Of a DNA stretch of 64,000 nucleotides, positions 38,266-46,117 are shown in pieces (within the stretch, counting starts at the first letter, position 1; each line of letters opens with the position of its first letter). This DNA is from CAWCAW01 sp963714125 (GTDB lineage Bacteria; Actinomycetota; Acidimicrobiia; Acidimicrobiales; UBA8190). The notes beneath the pieces were generated by a model, which saw nothing but the letters and a program-made list of their open reading frames with translations, had not been told where the DNA came from and made no database searches. Made by a program: the position numbers and the translations under genes. The stretch is from positions 3,596,001 to 3,660,000 of the forward strand of contig OY970234.1 of assembly GCA_963714125.1 (NCBI GenBank). Direction: 5' to 3'.

Positions 38266-38608
38266 CGCAACTCGGTACGATCTGTGTAAGGCATTTGAAG
38301 AGGCAGTGAAGACGAACGACCCCCTTTATCACGACTTTCTCCTAGAGCTTAATTTCCTGGAAGAGTTGGGGTCACTTCAGAAGCACGGCGGCATCAGTCT
38401 GGGTTGGATCAGGTCCACGATGGGAAACGTTGTGATTGATCGTTGGACTCTCTGGGAGCCTTCGATCGACCATCTCAGAAACCTCGGCGGCAGTCCGCCT
38501 GGGCACAGCACCTACTTCGAGAACTTCCAATCCCTTAAAGACAGGCTCTCCAACACACAAGCAAGCCACCGGTTTCGCCGGTGGCTTGCTTCGATTATCG
38601 AACCCTGA
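38266..38608 (+). pseudogene. Cargo membrane-protein gene, 3' fragment
   Basis: The last 114 codons of the split gene, from the completed Tyr codon (EYATRYDLCKAFEEA) to the TGA at 38606-38608. LNFLEELGSLQKHGG and VVIDRWTLWEPSIDHL recall the soluble part of DUF4760-like proteins. Upstream in-frame codons back to 38117 belong to the IS256 end and are not native. GC content is markedly lower than in surrounding chromosomal genes. Confidence 0.75.
38561..38589 (+). terminator. Hairpin overlapping the 3' end of the split cargo gene
   Basis: A perfect 12-bp stem (GCAAGCCACCGG, loop TTTCG, CCGGTGGCTTGC) lies inside the last 16 codons, followed by TTCGATTAT. It is strong enough to terminate, but its position within the frame is unusual. 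Confidence 0.5.
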
Positions 38609-38651
38609 GGAGGGGCTCTACGGGTTGTCCCTGGGTCGGGGTTCAACGGGC

Positions 38652-40149
38652 AGTTGAGTCCCAACGAGTGGTGTACGAGCAGGTGAGCTGAGGACTATCC
38701 CCCAGACGCGACGGTCACCGCGTCAACCTCAAGAAGCAGTTTCCACACAACAACTTGAGGAGGAACACGGTGACTGTCCCCACCACTATCGACGCGTCGC
38801 TCTGGCTGAGCAAGTACCTCGAGGGCGCCGACGGAGACACGGACCTGGCCCGAGCGATGCTGGGCGCCTTCGCTGAGGCGCTCATGAGCGCCCAGGCCTC
38901 GATGCAGTGCAACGCCGGCTATGGCGAGCGGACCGAGGAGCGGGAGAACTCTCGCAACGGATATCGGCTTCGACCCTGGGACACCCGGGTGGGGTCGATC
39001 GAGCTGGCCGTGCCGAAGCTGCGCCAGGGTGTGTACTCGCCGGAGTTCTTGCTCCAGCCCCGCCGTCGCGCCGAGCAGGCGCTCGTGGCGGTGGTGTGCC
39101 AGGCCTATGTGGAAGGTGTGTCCACCCGGCGGGTCGACGACCTGGTGAAAGCCATGGGCATCGACGGGATCTCGAAGTCCGAGGTGTCGCGCCTCGCGGC
39201 TCATCTCGACGCCGTGGTGAAGGAGTTCCGAGAGCGTCCCTTGGACTCCGGCCCCTATCGCTACCTGTGGATCGACGCCGTGACCCAACGGGTGCGCGAG
39301 GGCGGCCGGGTTGTCAATGTCTCGGCGGTGATCGCCACGGCCTCCAACGCCGAAGGCCGGCGCGAGATCGTCGGGTTCGACATCGTCACCACCGAGGACA
39401 CCGCAGCGTGGACCGCGTTTCTGCGCTCGCTCGTGGCCCGGGGCATGTCCGGGGTGGAGCTCGTGGTCTCCGACGCCCACGGTGGCATCAAGGCCGCCAT
39501 CGCCGCGGTGCTGGCCGAGGCCACCTGGCAGAGATGTCGCACCCACTTCATGGCGAATCTCGCCACGCGGGTTGCCAAGGCGTCGTGGCCCATGATCGCC
39601 ACACTGGTGCGCTCGATCTTTGAGCAGCCCGACCGCGACGCCACCTGGAGCCAACTCGGGGTCGTCGTCTCCAAGCTCACCGAGGCCGGGTTCACCGACG
39701 TGGCGCTCTACCTCATGGACGCCGCTGACGACGTGCTTGCCTTCAGCGCCTTCCCCCCCGAGCACTGGCCGAAGATTCGGTCCAACAACCCCCAGGAGCG
39801 GCTCAACAAGGAGATCCGCCGGCGCACCGACGTGGTCGGAATCTTCCCCAACCGCGCTGCGGTCATCCGCCTTGTCGGCGCGGTGTTGGCCGAGCAGTCC
39901 GACGAATGGGCCGTCACCAAGCGTTACATGAGCATCGAGAGTCTTAAGTCGCCACGCCGCGACGAGCCTTGCGAGTTCGACCCGAGACCGGCCATCGAAG
40001 ACGCCGTCGGCGAAGTCGAAGGGAGCGCGCCTTTGGCCGTCGAGTAAAATGAAAGAGAGAACGGGTTGTCGACGTCAGTCGGTCAGCTCGGGTTGATGCG
40101 AGGGCCGTTGCGACTCACGACCTCGTACACCACTCATCGGGACTCGACC
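38652..40149 (+). mobile_element. IS256-family insertion sequence, copy 2 (1498 bp)
   Basis: Imperfect inverted ends AGTTGAGTCCCAACGAGTGG and, reversed, GGTCGAGTCCCGATGAGTGG share GAGTGGTGTACGAG. An 8-bp duplication CAACGGGC lies at 38644-38651 and 40150-40157. The termini and duplication differ from copy 1, so the two did not move together as a composite transposon. Confidence 0.92.
38770..40047 (+). CDS. IS256-family (Mutator) transposase, copy 2
   Basis: A 425-residue transposase from GTG 38770, which has an AGGAGG ribosome site 7 bases upstream. Acidic residues in YLWIDAVTQRV, ELVVSDAHGGI and NPQERLNKEIRRR. Full length and intact. Confidence 0.95.
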   Translation: MTVPTTIDASLWLSKYLEGADGDTDLARAMLGAFAEALMSAQASMQCNAGYGERTEERENSRNGYRLRPWDTRVGSIELAVPKLRQGVYSPEFLLQPRRRAEQALVAVVCQAYVEGVSTRRVDDLVKAMGIDGISKSEVSRLAAHLDAVVKEFRERPLDSGPYRYLWIDAVTQRVREGGRVVNVSAVIATASNAEGRREIVGFDIVTTEDTAAWTAFLRSLVARGMSGVELVVSDAHGGIKAAIAAVLAEATWQRCRTHFMANLATRVAKASWPMIATLVRSIFEQPDRDATWSQLGVVVSKLTEAGFTDVALYLMDAADDVLAFSAFPPEHWPKIRSNNPQERLNKEIRRRTDVVGIFPNRAAVIRLVGAVLAEQSDEWAVTKRYMSIESLKSPRRDEPCEFDPRPAIEDAVGEVEGSAPLAVE

Positions 40150-40157
40150 CAACGGGC

Positions 40158-40596
40158 CTGTCCTTGTACATCAGAACCACCTCCCTTGCTCTTCTTCGGT
40201 ATCACCCAGTGTGAGCCCGATGAATCACATCCAGCTCTATGGAATCTCAACAGAAGATCAACGACCCTCAGGCGTTGAGGCGCCCAAGATAACTGCCCAA
40301 TCGGGCCGCCATCTAACACTCTGGGCTACACAACGCTTTCTGATGTCATCGACACCTCTACGTTCCATCTTAAATTTAGTGCCTTCAACCTGGGTAAACG
40401 CTTCGAGCTTGAACAACTTTTCCACCACTTCCCGGATCACTCACAGTACCGGGCAGATGGATCGGTCGTGCGGCTGCGTATTTGGGTTCACACACCCACG
40501 ACACCCCGTGTCTCAAACTCCGAGTCAACCGGCGGCGTGACGTATCCACCTCCTCTATGGGTTGACAAACCCACCAGGCGGGCGCACAATGGGTTT
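40158..40596. other. Low-GC transposon interior without an intact gene
   Basis: About 440 bases between IS256 copy 2 and the transposase gene. In the plus frame of position 40279 a protein-like stretch (TFHLKFSAFNLGKRFELEQL, about 40357-40416) runs into the transposase reading frame, but a stop at 40276-40278 and the lack of a start leave no convincing gene. It may be the remnant of another cargo gene. Confidence 0.4.
40562..40590 (+). promoter_or_regulatory. Transposase promoter overlapping a terminal-repeat motif; leaderless start likely
   Basis: TTGACA (40562-40567), 17 bases, then CACAAT (40585-40590). The transcript would begin about 40597, exactly at the GTG proposed as start codon. 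The bases TGACAAACCCA (40563-40573) are also the inner 11 bases of both transposon ends, so the transposase could bind and regulate its own promoter. Confidence 0.55.
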
Positions 40597-41574
40597 GTGA
40601 GATTGACTCTGTCGGAGATCCGCAAGCGCATTGAGAACGAGGCAGACGCCTACATGCTCCTGGAGGACCTTCGCTGGCCGAATGGTCCCATCTGCCCCCA
40701 CTGTGACCACGAGAAGGCGTACTACCTGAAGCCCGCTAACGGCTCATCCCGCGCCACAGGGCCCAAGCGCACCATGAGCCAGCGCCGCGTCTGGAAGTGC
40801 GCCAAGTGCCGCAAGCAATTCTCAGTGCTCACCGGAACGGTCTTCCACGGCACGAAGGTGCCCATCGAGGTCTGGCTGATGGTCATGGTCCAGATGTGCT
40901 CGGCCAAGAACGGCATCAGCGCCCGCGAGATTGAGCGGATGCACGGCCTGACCCCTGAGACCGCCTGGTACGTCCTTCACCGCCTCCGTGAGGCCATGAA
41001 GCGTGAGCCACTAGTGGGAATGCTCCGTGGCACCATCGCTGTCGACGAGACCAAGGTGGGCGGCCTGGTCAAGAACATGCACCGGAGCAAGGTGCGGCCA
41101 ATGGCGCCCTCGGGTCACCAGATCAACAACAAGACCGTGGTGCTCTCCCTGGTCAACAAGACCACCGGCGAGGTGCGCTCGCAGATCGTCCCCGACGTGA
41201 CCGGCCCCACGCTGCGCAAGGCGATCGCTGAGCACGTCGACATGGCGAACAGCCACCTGGAGACCGATGGACACGCCCCCTATGTCGACTCCGGTAGGGA
41301 GTTCATCAGCCATGAGGTCGTGAACCACGGCGAGGGCGAGTACGTCCGGGGCCACGTCACGACCAACCACGTCGAGGGCTATTTCAGCCAGCTGAAGCGT
41401 TCAATCGACGGGACCCACCACCACGTCAGCAAGGAACACCTGCCCCGCTACCTGGCCGAGTTCGATTTCAAATACTCAACCCGCGGCATCACCGATTCAC
41501 AGCGGTTGCAGCGGATGGTCGACCAGTCGGCCGGGCGCAGGCTCAGCTATGAGCCACTACGACGTCGGGGCTAA
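40597..41574 (+). CDS. IS1595-family (ISXO2-like) transposase
   Basis: A 325-residue transposase. An N-terminal zinc ribbon (CPHC...CAKC) precedes FSVLTGTVFHGTKVPIEVWL and a helical DNA-binding part. The ISXO2 core has Asp in IAVDETKVGG, Asp in LETDGHAPYV and NHVEGYFSQLKR, fitting the DD(N)K arrangement reported for IS1595 members. GTG 40597 is chosen; upstream codons are not conserved-looking. It overlaps the convergent DUF4145 gene by 3 bases. Confidence 0.92.
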   Translation: MRLTLSEIRKRIENEADAYMLLEDLRWPNGPICPHCDHEKAYYLKPANGSSRATGPKRTMSQRRVWKCAKCRKQFSVLTGTVFHGTKVPIEVWLMVMVQMCSAKNGISAREIERMHGLTPETAWYVLHRLREAMKREPLVGMLRGTIAVDETKVGGLVKNMHRSKVRPMAPSGHQINNKTVVLSLVNKTTGEVRSQIVPDVTGPTLRKAIAEHVDMANSHLETDGHAPYVDSGREFISHEVVNHGEGEYVRGHVTTNHVEGYFSQLKRSIDGTHHHVSKEHLPRYLAEFDFKYSTRGITDSQRLQRMVDQSAGRRLSYEPLRRRG

Positions 41575-42095
41575 ATGACGAGGGTGGGAAGCTCGTAGAT
41601 CACGCGCAGAAGGTGCTCGGTAATTTGCATCGTTACCAAGCATTCCGGCTCGGTCGATGCCGGTAAATCGTGGTTGGCTACGTTGCCTCTCGTTCGTATT
41701 TGGTCGACCACTGGCCTTAGGCCCGGTGCCACATAGCCCGCCGCGTCGAGATCGCCGACGTATTGGACGAAGCTCCTCCCTACATCGCTTCCCACCACAT
41801 CGACAGCCAAATGCATGAGGATCTTTCGACACATCATTTCCGAGGCGGTATAGGCCGCCACGGCGTAGGCGCTGCGCGCCTCCTGCCAAGCTGCGTCTAC
41901 GTCTGTCGGGAGATTTTGAACGAACCCCCCAGCCGGTTTTGACGGATAGGTAGCGCCCTGAGCGGTCCGGATCATTACCTGGTTGCACTTTGGGCACTGA
42001 AGAACTGCCCACATCCCCGCGGAAGCTTGTCCGGCGATGACCAATGCAAAAACGCTCTCGCCGCAGTGACCACAGCTGAGCGACAGATTCGGCAC
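41571..42095 (-). CDS. Zinc-ribbon plus DUF4145-like (HEPN-type) cargo protein
   Basis: A 174-residue protein starting at ATG 42095. An N-terminal zinc ribbon (SCGHC...CPKC) is joined to an all-helical domain matching DUF4145: AYAVAAYTASEMMCRKILMH, a middle LVQ/YVGDL helix and IRTRGNVANHDLPAS. The R-x5-H in RGNVANH is the kind of motif HEPN ribonuclease domains use; DUF4145 has been linked to that superfamily, but activity here is unproven. Located between the transposase and the right transposon end, hence cargo. Confidence 0.75.
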   Translation of the reverse strand: MPNLSLSCGHCGESVFALVIAGQASAGMWAVLQCPKCNQVMIRTAQGATYPSKPAGGFVQNLPTDVDAAWQEARSAYAVAAYTASEMMCRKILMHLAVDVVGSDVGRSFVQYVGDLDAAGYVAPGLRPVVDQIRTRGNVANHDLPASTEPECLVTMQITEHLLRVIYELPTLVI

Positions 42096-42122
42096 TCCAT
42101 GGAGTCTCTCACCTCACCACCT

Positions 42123-42155
42123 TGGGTTTGTCAGACCGCACATCCCCCAAATTTG
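42123..42155 (-). repeat. Right terminal inverted repeat (42123-42147) and target duplication (42148-42155) of the IS1595-family transposon
   Basis: Inverse match of all 25 bases at 32393-32417. The following CAAATTTG is the direct repeat of 32385-32392. Because CAAATTTG is itself palindromic, the visible inverted repeat appears as 33 bases. Confidence 0.93.
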
Positions 42156-42236
42156 GCGATGAATCTGGGCTGGCGCTGTGCTTGTATTGCGGCGGGGCCA
42201 AGGGCAACTCCTATTGACCCCAGACAGGGGGTCACC

Positions 42237-45200
42237 ATGGGACGGCGATACTCCGGAGTAACCCGGGTGGCTATGGCGGGATTGGCCGCGTTCACCCTGG
42301 GGGCGGCCATGCTCGTAGCGGTGGTGGTCGAAGGTGCCGCCCCGTCCGCCTTCGCCGACACCACGCCCTATGAGCTGTACTGCCCGGGTACCCCTCTCGG
42401 GTCGGTTGTCTTCAACGACACCGTCATCGCCGGTTCGCTATCTCCAGCCGCACCGACTGCGGGGCAGACCTTCAACCTCACGGGGTTCCAGGAGCAGGTG
42501 ACGATCCCCGCCAGCGTCATAGAGGCGGCCGCATCGCTCGGCGGTGGGGCTCTGTCGGGCACCGCCACGACCTCGGTGGAAGCAAACGGAGCCACCCCGG
42601 CCAGCATCTCCACCGGCACCCTGAGCTTTTCGGTGACCGCACCTAATCCCGTACCGCCGTCCGGCGTCACCCTCGACGTGCCCGCCGCGCCCACGACCGT
42701 CGGTCCGTTCACGGCGACGAGCAGCAATATCGCCGTGACGGCCAACCAAGAGACGACGCTGACGCTCAACGTCTCCGGCATCCACTTGGACCTCACGTGC
42801 ACCTCGTACATGAACGATGCGCTGCCGCAGTCGGGCGCCACCACGGGCACGCCGCCGGGACTGCCGATCTCGCCCATCATCGCTACCGCCGGCTCCGGTG
42901 GGACCACGTCGCCGCCGAGCGCGGTGACAGGTCCCTACGAGCTGTACTGCCCGAACACCGCCGTCGGGGACATTGTGCTCAATAACGTCGTGACAAGTGC
43001 CACCGTGTCGTCGGGCTCGTTGGCCGCGGGTGACACGTTCAGCCTCACCGGGTATCAGACACAGCTGCCCCTGCCGGCCGGTCTGGTGGAGGCGGCTGTG
43101 GGGCTCGGTAACAGCTCCTTCGACGGCCTCGCCACCACGAAGGTGGAGGCCTATGGCGCCACGCCGCCGGTGGTTTTCACCGGCTCGATGAGCTTCGACG
43201 TCCCCATCCCCACTCCCATCCCGAGCGCCGGGCTCGTCGTCAGCGTCCCCGCCGCACCGGCCACCCTGGGCCCCTTCACCGCCGACGGCGGACCCATCAC
43301 CATGGCCGGGGCAGAGACAACGTTTGTCATCGCGGCATTGTCGAACGAGCCATTCAAGATGGCGTGTACCGCGTTTCCCAATAACGACGTCCCGACCTCG
43401 GGTTCGACAAATGTGAAGCCCACGGGGCCGGCCATTTTGCCGGTGCTCGCCACCACCACCGCCTCTGGCTCACCGACCACGGCGGCACCGACGACGACAA
43501 ACCCGACGACGACGCCGGCACTCACCGGTGCCTACGAGCTCTACTGCCCGGGAAGCCCCGTCGGAAACTTGGTGCTCAACGACGTCGTCACCACGGCGAC
43601 GCTCTCACCCGACAGCGGACTCACCCAAGGTGACCAGTTCAACCTGTCGGGCTACCAGACACAGATCTCGTTTCCGCAAAGCATTGTCGCCAGTGCCGAG
43701 TCACTCGGGCTGACCCAATTCAACGGCGAGGCAGCGGCTTTCCTGGGCGCCACCGGCGCGTATGGCTACCCGGGCGAATACCTGGGGGGGACAGGCGACA
43801 CCGGAGGAACCGGTGATACAGGCGACACCGGAGATACGGGCGACACCGGGGGCACCGGTGATACAGGCAACACCGGGAACACGGGGTATTACACCGGCGG
43901 CACCGGTGACACGGGCATCGGCGTGATCGTCGGCACCGGGGGAACCGGCAACACGGGAGCGGGAAACACCGGCTCGGGTTCCACGGCCGTATCGACGGGG
44001 CCGGGCGGCATCTACATCGGCGGTGGTGGCGGCCAGGAGTTCTTCCCCACTCAAGCCATGGCATTCGATGAGACATTGCCGAACCCCGTACCTTCAACGG
44101 GAATCCAGATCGACATCCCCTCGGCGCCTACGACGGTAGGACCGCTGGTGGCCTCAGGCGGCCCCATCGCATTGCAGGTCGAGGGCATCTCGATATTCCT
44201 GCAGGCCCTCGGCCACACATTCATTCTCAATTGCAACCCGTACCCCAACGACAGTGAGCCCACAGGTATCACCACCGGTCCGCCGGTCATCAACACATCA
44301 GAACCGGTGATCGCCACCGGCAGCTCGCAAAGCGCTCCGCCCCCGACGATTCCTCCGGGCGATTCCACCACGGGGCCCTACGAGCTCTACTGCCCGGGCA
44401 CTCCGGTAGGCGACATCATCCTCAACAACGTGACCTCGTCGGCGTCTATCCCCGCCGATCTGTCGGCGGGCCAAACCTTCAGCGTGTCGGGCTTTCAGGC
44501 CGACGTTCCCATTCCATTCGCACTGGTGACCGCATCCGCCGCTCTTGGGAATGTGTCACTCAGCGGAACCGTCACCGCCGGAATCGATACCAGCGGTGCC
44601 TCGCCATCGCAGCTATCGACCGGACCCATGACTTTCAGTGTGCCCATTCCAGAACCGGTGTCGCCTTCGGGAGTTACCGTTATCGTCCCGGCCTCCTCCA
44701 CCGCCACCATCGGACCGTTCACCGCGTCCGGCAGCGCAGTATCGGTGGCGCAGGACTCGTCGGCGCAGCTCACCCTGGAGGTTTCCGGCAATCCGTTGAA
44801 CCTCAACTGCACGGCCTATCCGAATAACAGCGGGCCAACGGGCATCACCCAATCTTTCCCCACGGGGCAACCGATCGACCCGGTCATCGCCACCTCCGGA
44901 CAAGGCACGCCGGTAACGACAGCCACCACCGTCTCGACATCACCGCCGCCCGCGACAGGACAGAGCGAGCCCTACGAGCTGTACTGCCCGGGCACCCCGG
45001 TGGGCGACATCGTCCTCAACAACGCCACCACGTCGGGTTCCATCAGCCCGGCCTCCCCCGACGCCGGGGGCCAGTTCAATGTCACCGGCTACCAGACGAT
45101 CGTCAACATTCCCTTTGCATTGGTAACGGCGTCGGCGGCTCTGGGTAACACCAGCTTGGCCGGAAGCGCCGACGTGAGTATCGATGCGAGCGGGGCCCTT

Positions 45201-46073
45201 CCGGCCTCGATAGCGAGCCCGGTGATCTCCTTCGCCGTTCCCATCCCCACCCCAGTGCCGGCCTCCGGTGTCACCCTCGATCTTCCCGCCACGCCGTCGA
45301 CGATCGGTCCCTTCACCGCCAACGGAGGCCCCATCACCATGTCGCAAGGCGACAAGGCCTCCTTGTCCCTTACGGTTTCGGGCAATCCGCTCGTACTGAC
45401 CTGTACGACCTACGCCAACAACTCCGATCCGACGGGGATCACCACGAACGCACCGCCGGTGAGCAACACGATGTCGGTGGTCATCGCCAGCGCCACCACC
45501 GGTGGGTCCGGAACGTCCACGCCTACCACCGATCCCACCGATCCCACCACGCCCACGACGGCGGCACCGACAACGGCCACCACGGCCACCACGGCCACCA
45601 CGGCCACGACGGCCACGACGGCCACGACGGCCACGTCCACCACGGCGACGAGCACCACGTCGAGCACGACGCCATCGTCGACGACGACGAGCCAAGGTTC
45701 GGGCGCCGCCAAGACGTCGACGTCGACCACGGTCCCCCCGGCCACCGGCGTGGCCGGTGGTTCCACGTCGTCGGACCCCGACCCCGCCGCGGTGACAGCC
45801 GGCTCCAGTTCACTGGCCTTTACCGGTACGGGACCGGGTACCAAGGTGCTCACGTTCCTGGCCGTGGCCTTGATGCTGCTTGGCATCGGCCTGCTCGTCC
45901 TCGTCGATGCGCCGCGCCGGTGGGTCCTGCAACTGGCCGAACTACGACCCGGACGCCGAAACCACCGCGCCTCTCCGTCGCACCAGGCCAATGCGTTGGA
46001 GCGTCCCGGTGCCAAGGCGAGCACCGTGGTGGGCAGAGCGGTTCGTAGCGTGGGATGGATCCTCGGTCGCTAA
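42237..46073 (+). CDS. Giant LAFTG-anchored surface protein of five repeated domains
   Basis: A 1278-residue exported protein (ATG 42237, AGGGGG ribosome site; upstream codons belong to the transposon end). A signal peptide (about 1-40, ending SAFA) is followed by five copies of a domain beginning YELYCPGTPVGDIVLNN near residues 44, 233, 432, 714 and 912. Each has a second Cys near its end (LxCTxY). Copy 3 holds a Gly-Thr/Gly-Asp-Thr collagen-like insert (about 518-580). A Thr-rich stalk (about 1091-1150) leads to LAFTG at 1193, a membrane helix and a long 50-residue basic tail. LAxTG is the signal of class E sortases. No family name is known to me for the domain. Confidence 0.88.
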   Translation: MGRRYSGVTRVAMAGLAAFTLGAAMLVAVVVEGAAPSAFADTTPYELYCPGTPLGSVVFNDTVIAGSLSPAAPTAGQTFNLTGFQEQVTIPASVIEAAASLGGGALSGTATTSVEANGATPASISTGTLSFSVTAPNPVPPSGVTLDVPAAPTTVGPFTATSSNIAVTANQETTLTLNVSGIHLDLTCTSYMNDALPQSGATTGTPPGLPISPIIATAGSGGTTSPPSAVTGPYELYCPNTAVGDIVLNNVVTSATVSSGSLAAGDTFSLTGYQTQLPLPAGLVEAAVGLGNSSFDGLATTKVEAYGATPPVVFTGSMSFDVPIPTPIPSAGLVVSVPAAPATLGPFTADGGPITMAGAETTFVIAALSNEPFKMACTAFPNNDVPTSGSTNVKPTGPAILPVLATTTASGSPTTAAPTTTNPTTTPALTGAYELYCPGSPVGNLVLNDVVTTATLSPDSGLTQGDQFNLSGYQTQISFPQSIVASAESLGLTQFNGEAAAFLGATGAYGYPGEYLGGTGDTGGTGDTGDTGDTGDTGGTGDTGNTGNTGYYTGGTGDTGIGVIVGTGGTGNTGAGNTGSGSTAVSTGPGGIYIGGGGGQEFFPTQAMAFDETLPNPVPSTGIQIDIPSAPTTVGPLVASGGPIALQVEGISIFLQALGHTFILNCNPYPNDSEPTGITTGPPVINTSEPVIATGSSQSAPPPTIPPGDSTTGPYELYCPGTPVGDIILNNVTSSASIPADLSAGQTFSVSGFQADVPIPFALVTASAALGNVSLSGTVTAGIDTSGASPSQLSTGPMTFSVPIPEPVSPSGVTVIVPASSTATIGPFTASGSAVSVAQDSSAQLTLEVSGNPLNLNCTAYPNNSGPTGITQSFPTGQPIDPVIATSGQGTPVTTATTVSTSPPPATGQSEPYELYCPGTPVGDIVLNNATTSGSISPASPDAGGQFNVTGYQTIVNIPFALVTASAALGNTSLAGSADVSIDASGALPASIASPVISFAVPIPTPVPASGVTLDLPATPSTIGPFTANGGPITMSQGDKASLSLTVSGNPLVLTCTTYANNSDPTGITTNAPPVSNTMSVVIASATTGGSGTSTPTTDPTDPTTPTTAAPTTATTATTATTATTATTATTATSTTATSTTSSTTPSSTTTSQGSGAAKTSTSTTVPPATGVAGGSTSSDPDPAAVTAGSSSLAFTGTGPGTKVLTFLAVALMLLGIGLLVLVDAPRRWVLQLAELRPGRRNHRASPSHQANALERPGAKASTVVGRAVRSVGWILGR

Positions 46074-46117
46074 GCCACGATCGCCAAGACGGCGTGGCTA
46101 AAGCGCACGGGGCGCTT
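46073..46117. terminator. Bidirectional terminator between the surface-protein gene and lysA
   Basis: Two hairpins lie between the convergent genes: AGCCACG...CGTGGCT (46073-46099) and AAGCGC...GCGCTT (46101-46117). The second touches the lysA stop codon. Confidence 0.55.

Larger units (their letters stand above)
32393..42147 (+). mobile_element. IS1595-family transposon, 9755 bp, carrying cargo genes and three nested insertion sequences
   Basis: Bounded by perfect 25-bp inverted repeats and an 8-bp direct target repeat, CAAATTTG. The ISXO2-type transposase near the right end (40597-41574) belongs to a family known to use 8-bp duplications and to carry passenger genes. Without the nested IS21 (34059-36680) and two IS256 copies (36778-38257 and 38652-40149) plus one duplication each, the element would be about 4.1 kb. 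It sits in what was a roughly 206-bp divergent intergenic region between hom and the giant surface-protein gene. The cargo has visibly lower GC than the host genes in places, notably 38266-38610 and 40158-40560. The perfect repeats suggest recent insertion. Confidence 0.9.

Noticed and set aside
36778..40149. A composite transposon formed by the two IS256 copies.
   Set aside because: The copies are in opposite orientation, differ in sequence and ends, and each has its own 8-bp duplication, so they inserted separately.
42027..42236. N-terminal extension of the giant surface protein by 70 codons.
   Set aside because: These codons run through the transposon end and target site; the signal peptide begins at ATG 42237 with a good ribosome site.
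43788..43920. Short regular repeats that could be mistaken for a CRISPR array.
   Set aside because: The 9-base units are in frame, have no spacers and encode Gly-x-Thr triplets. The same holds for 54510-54615.
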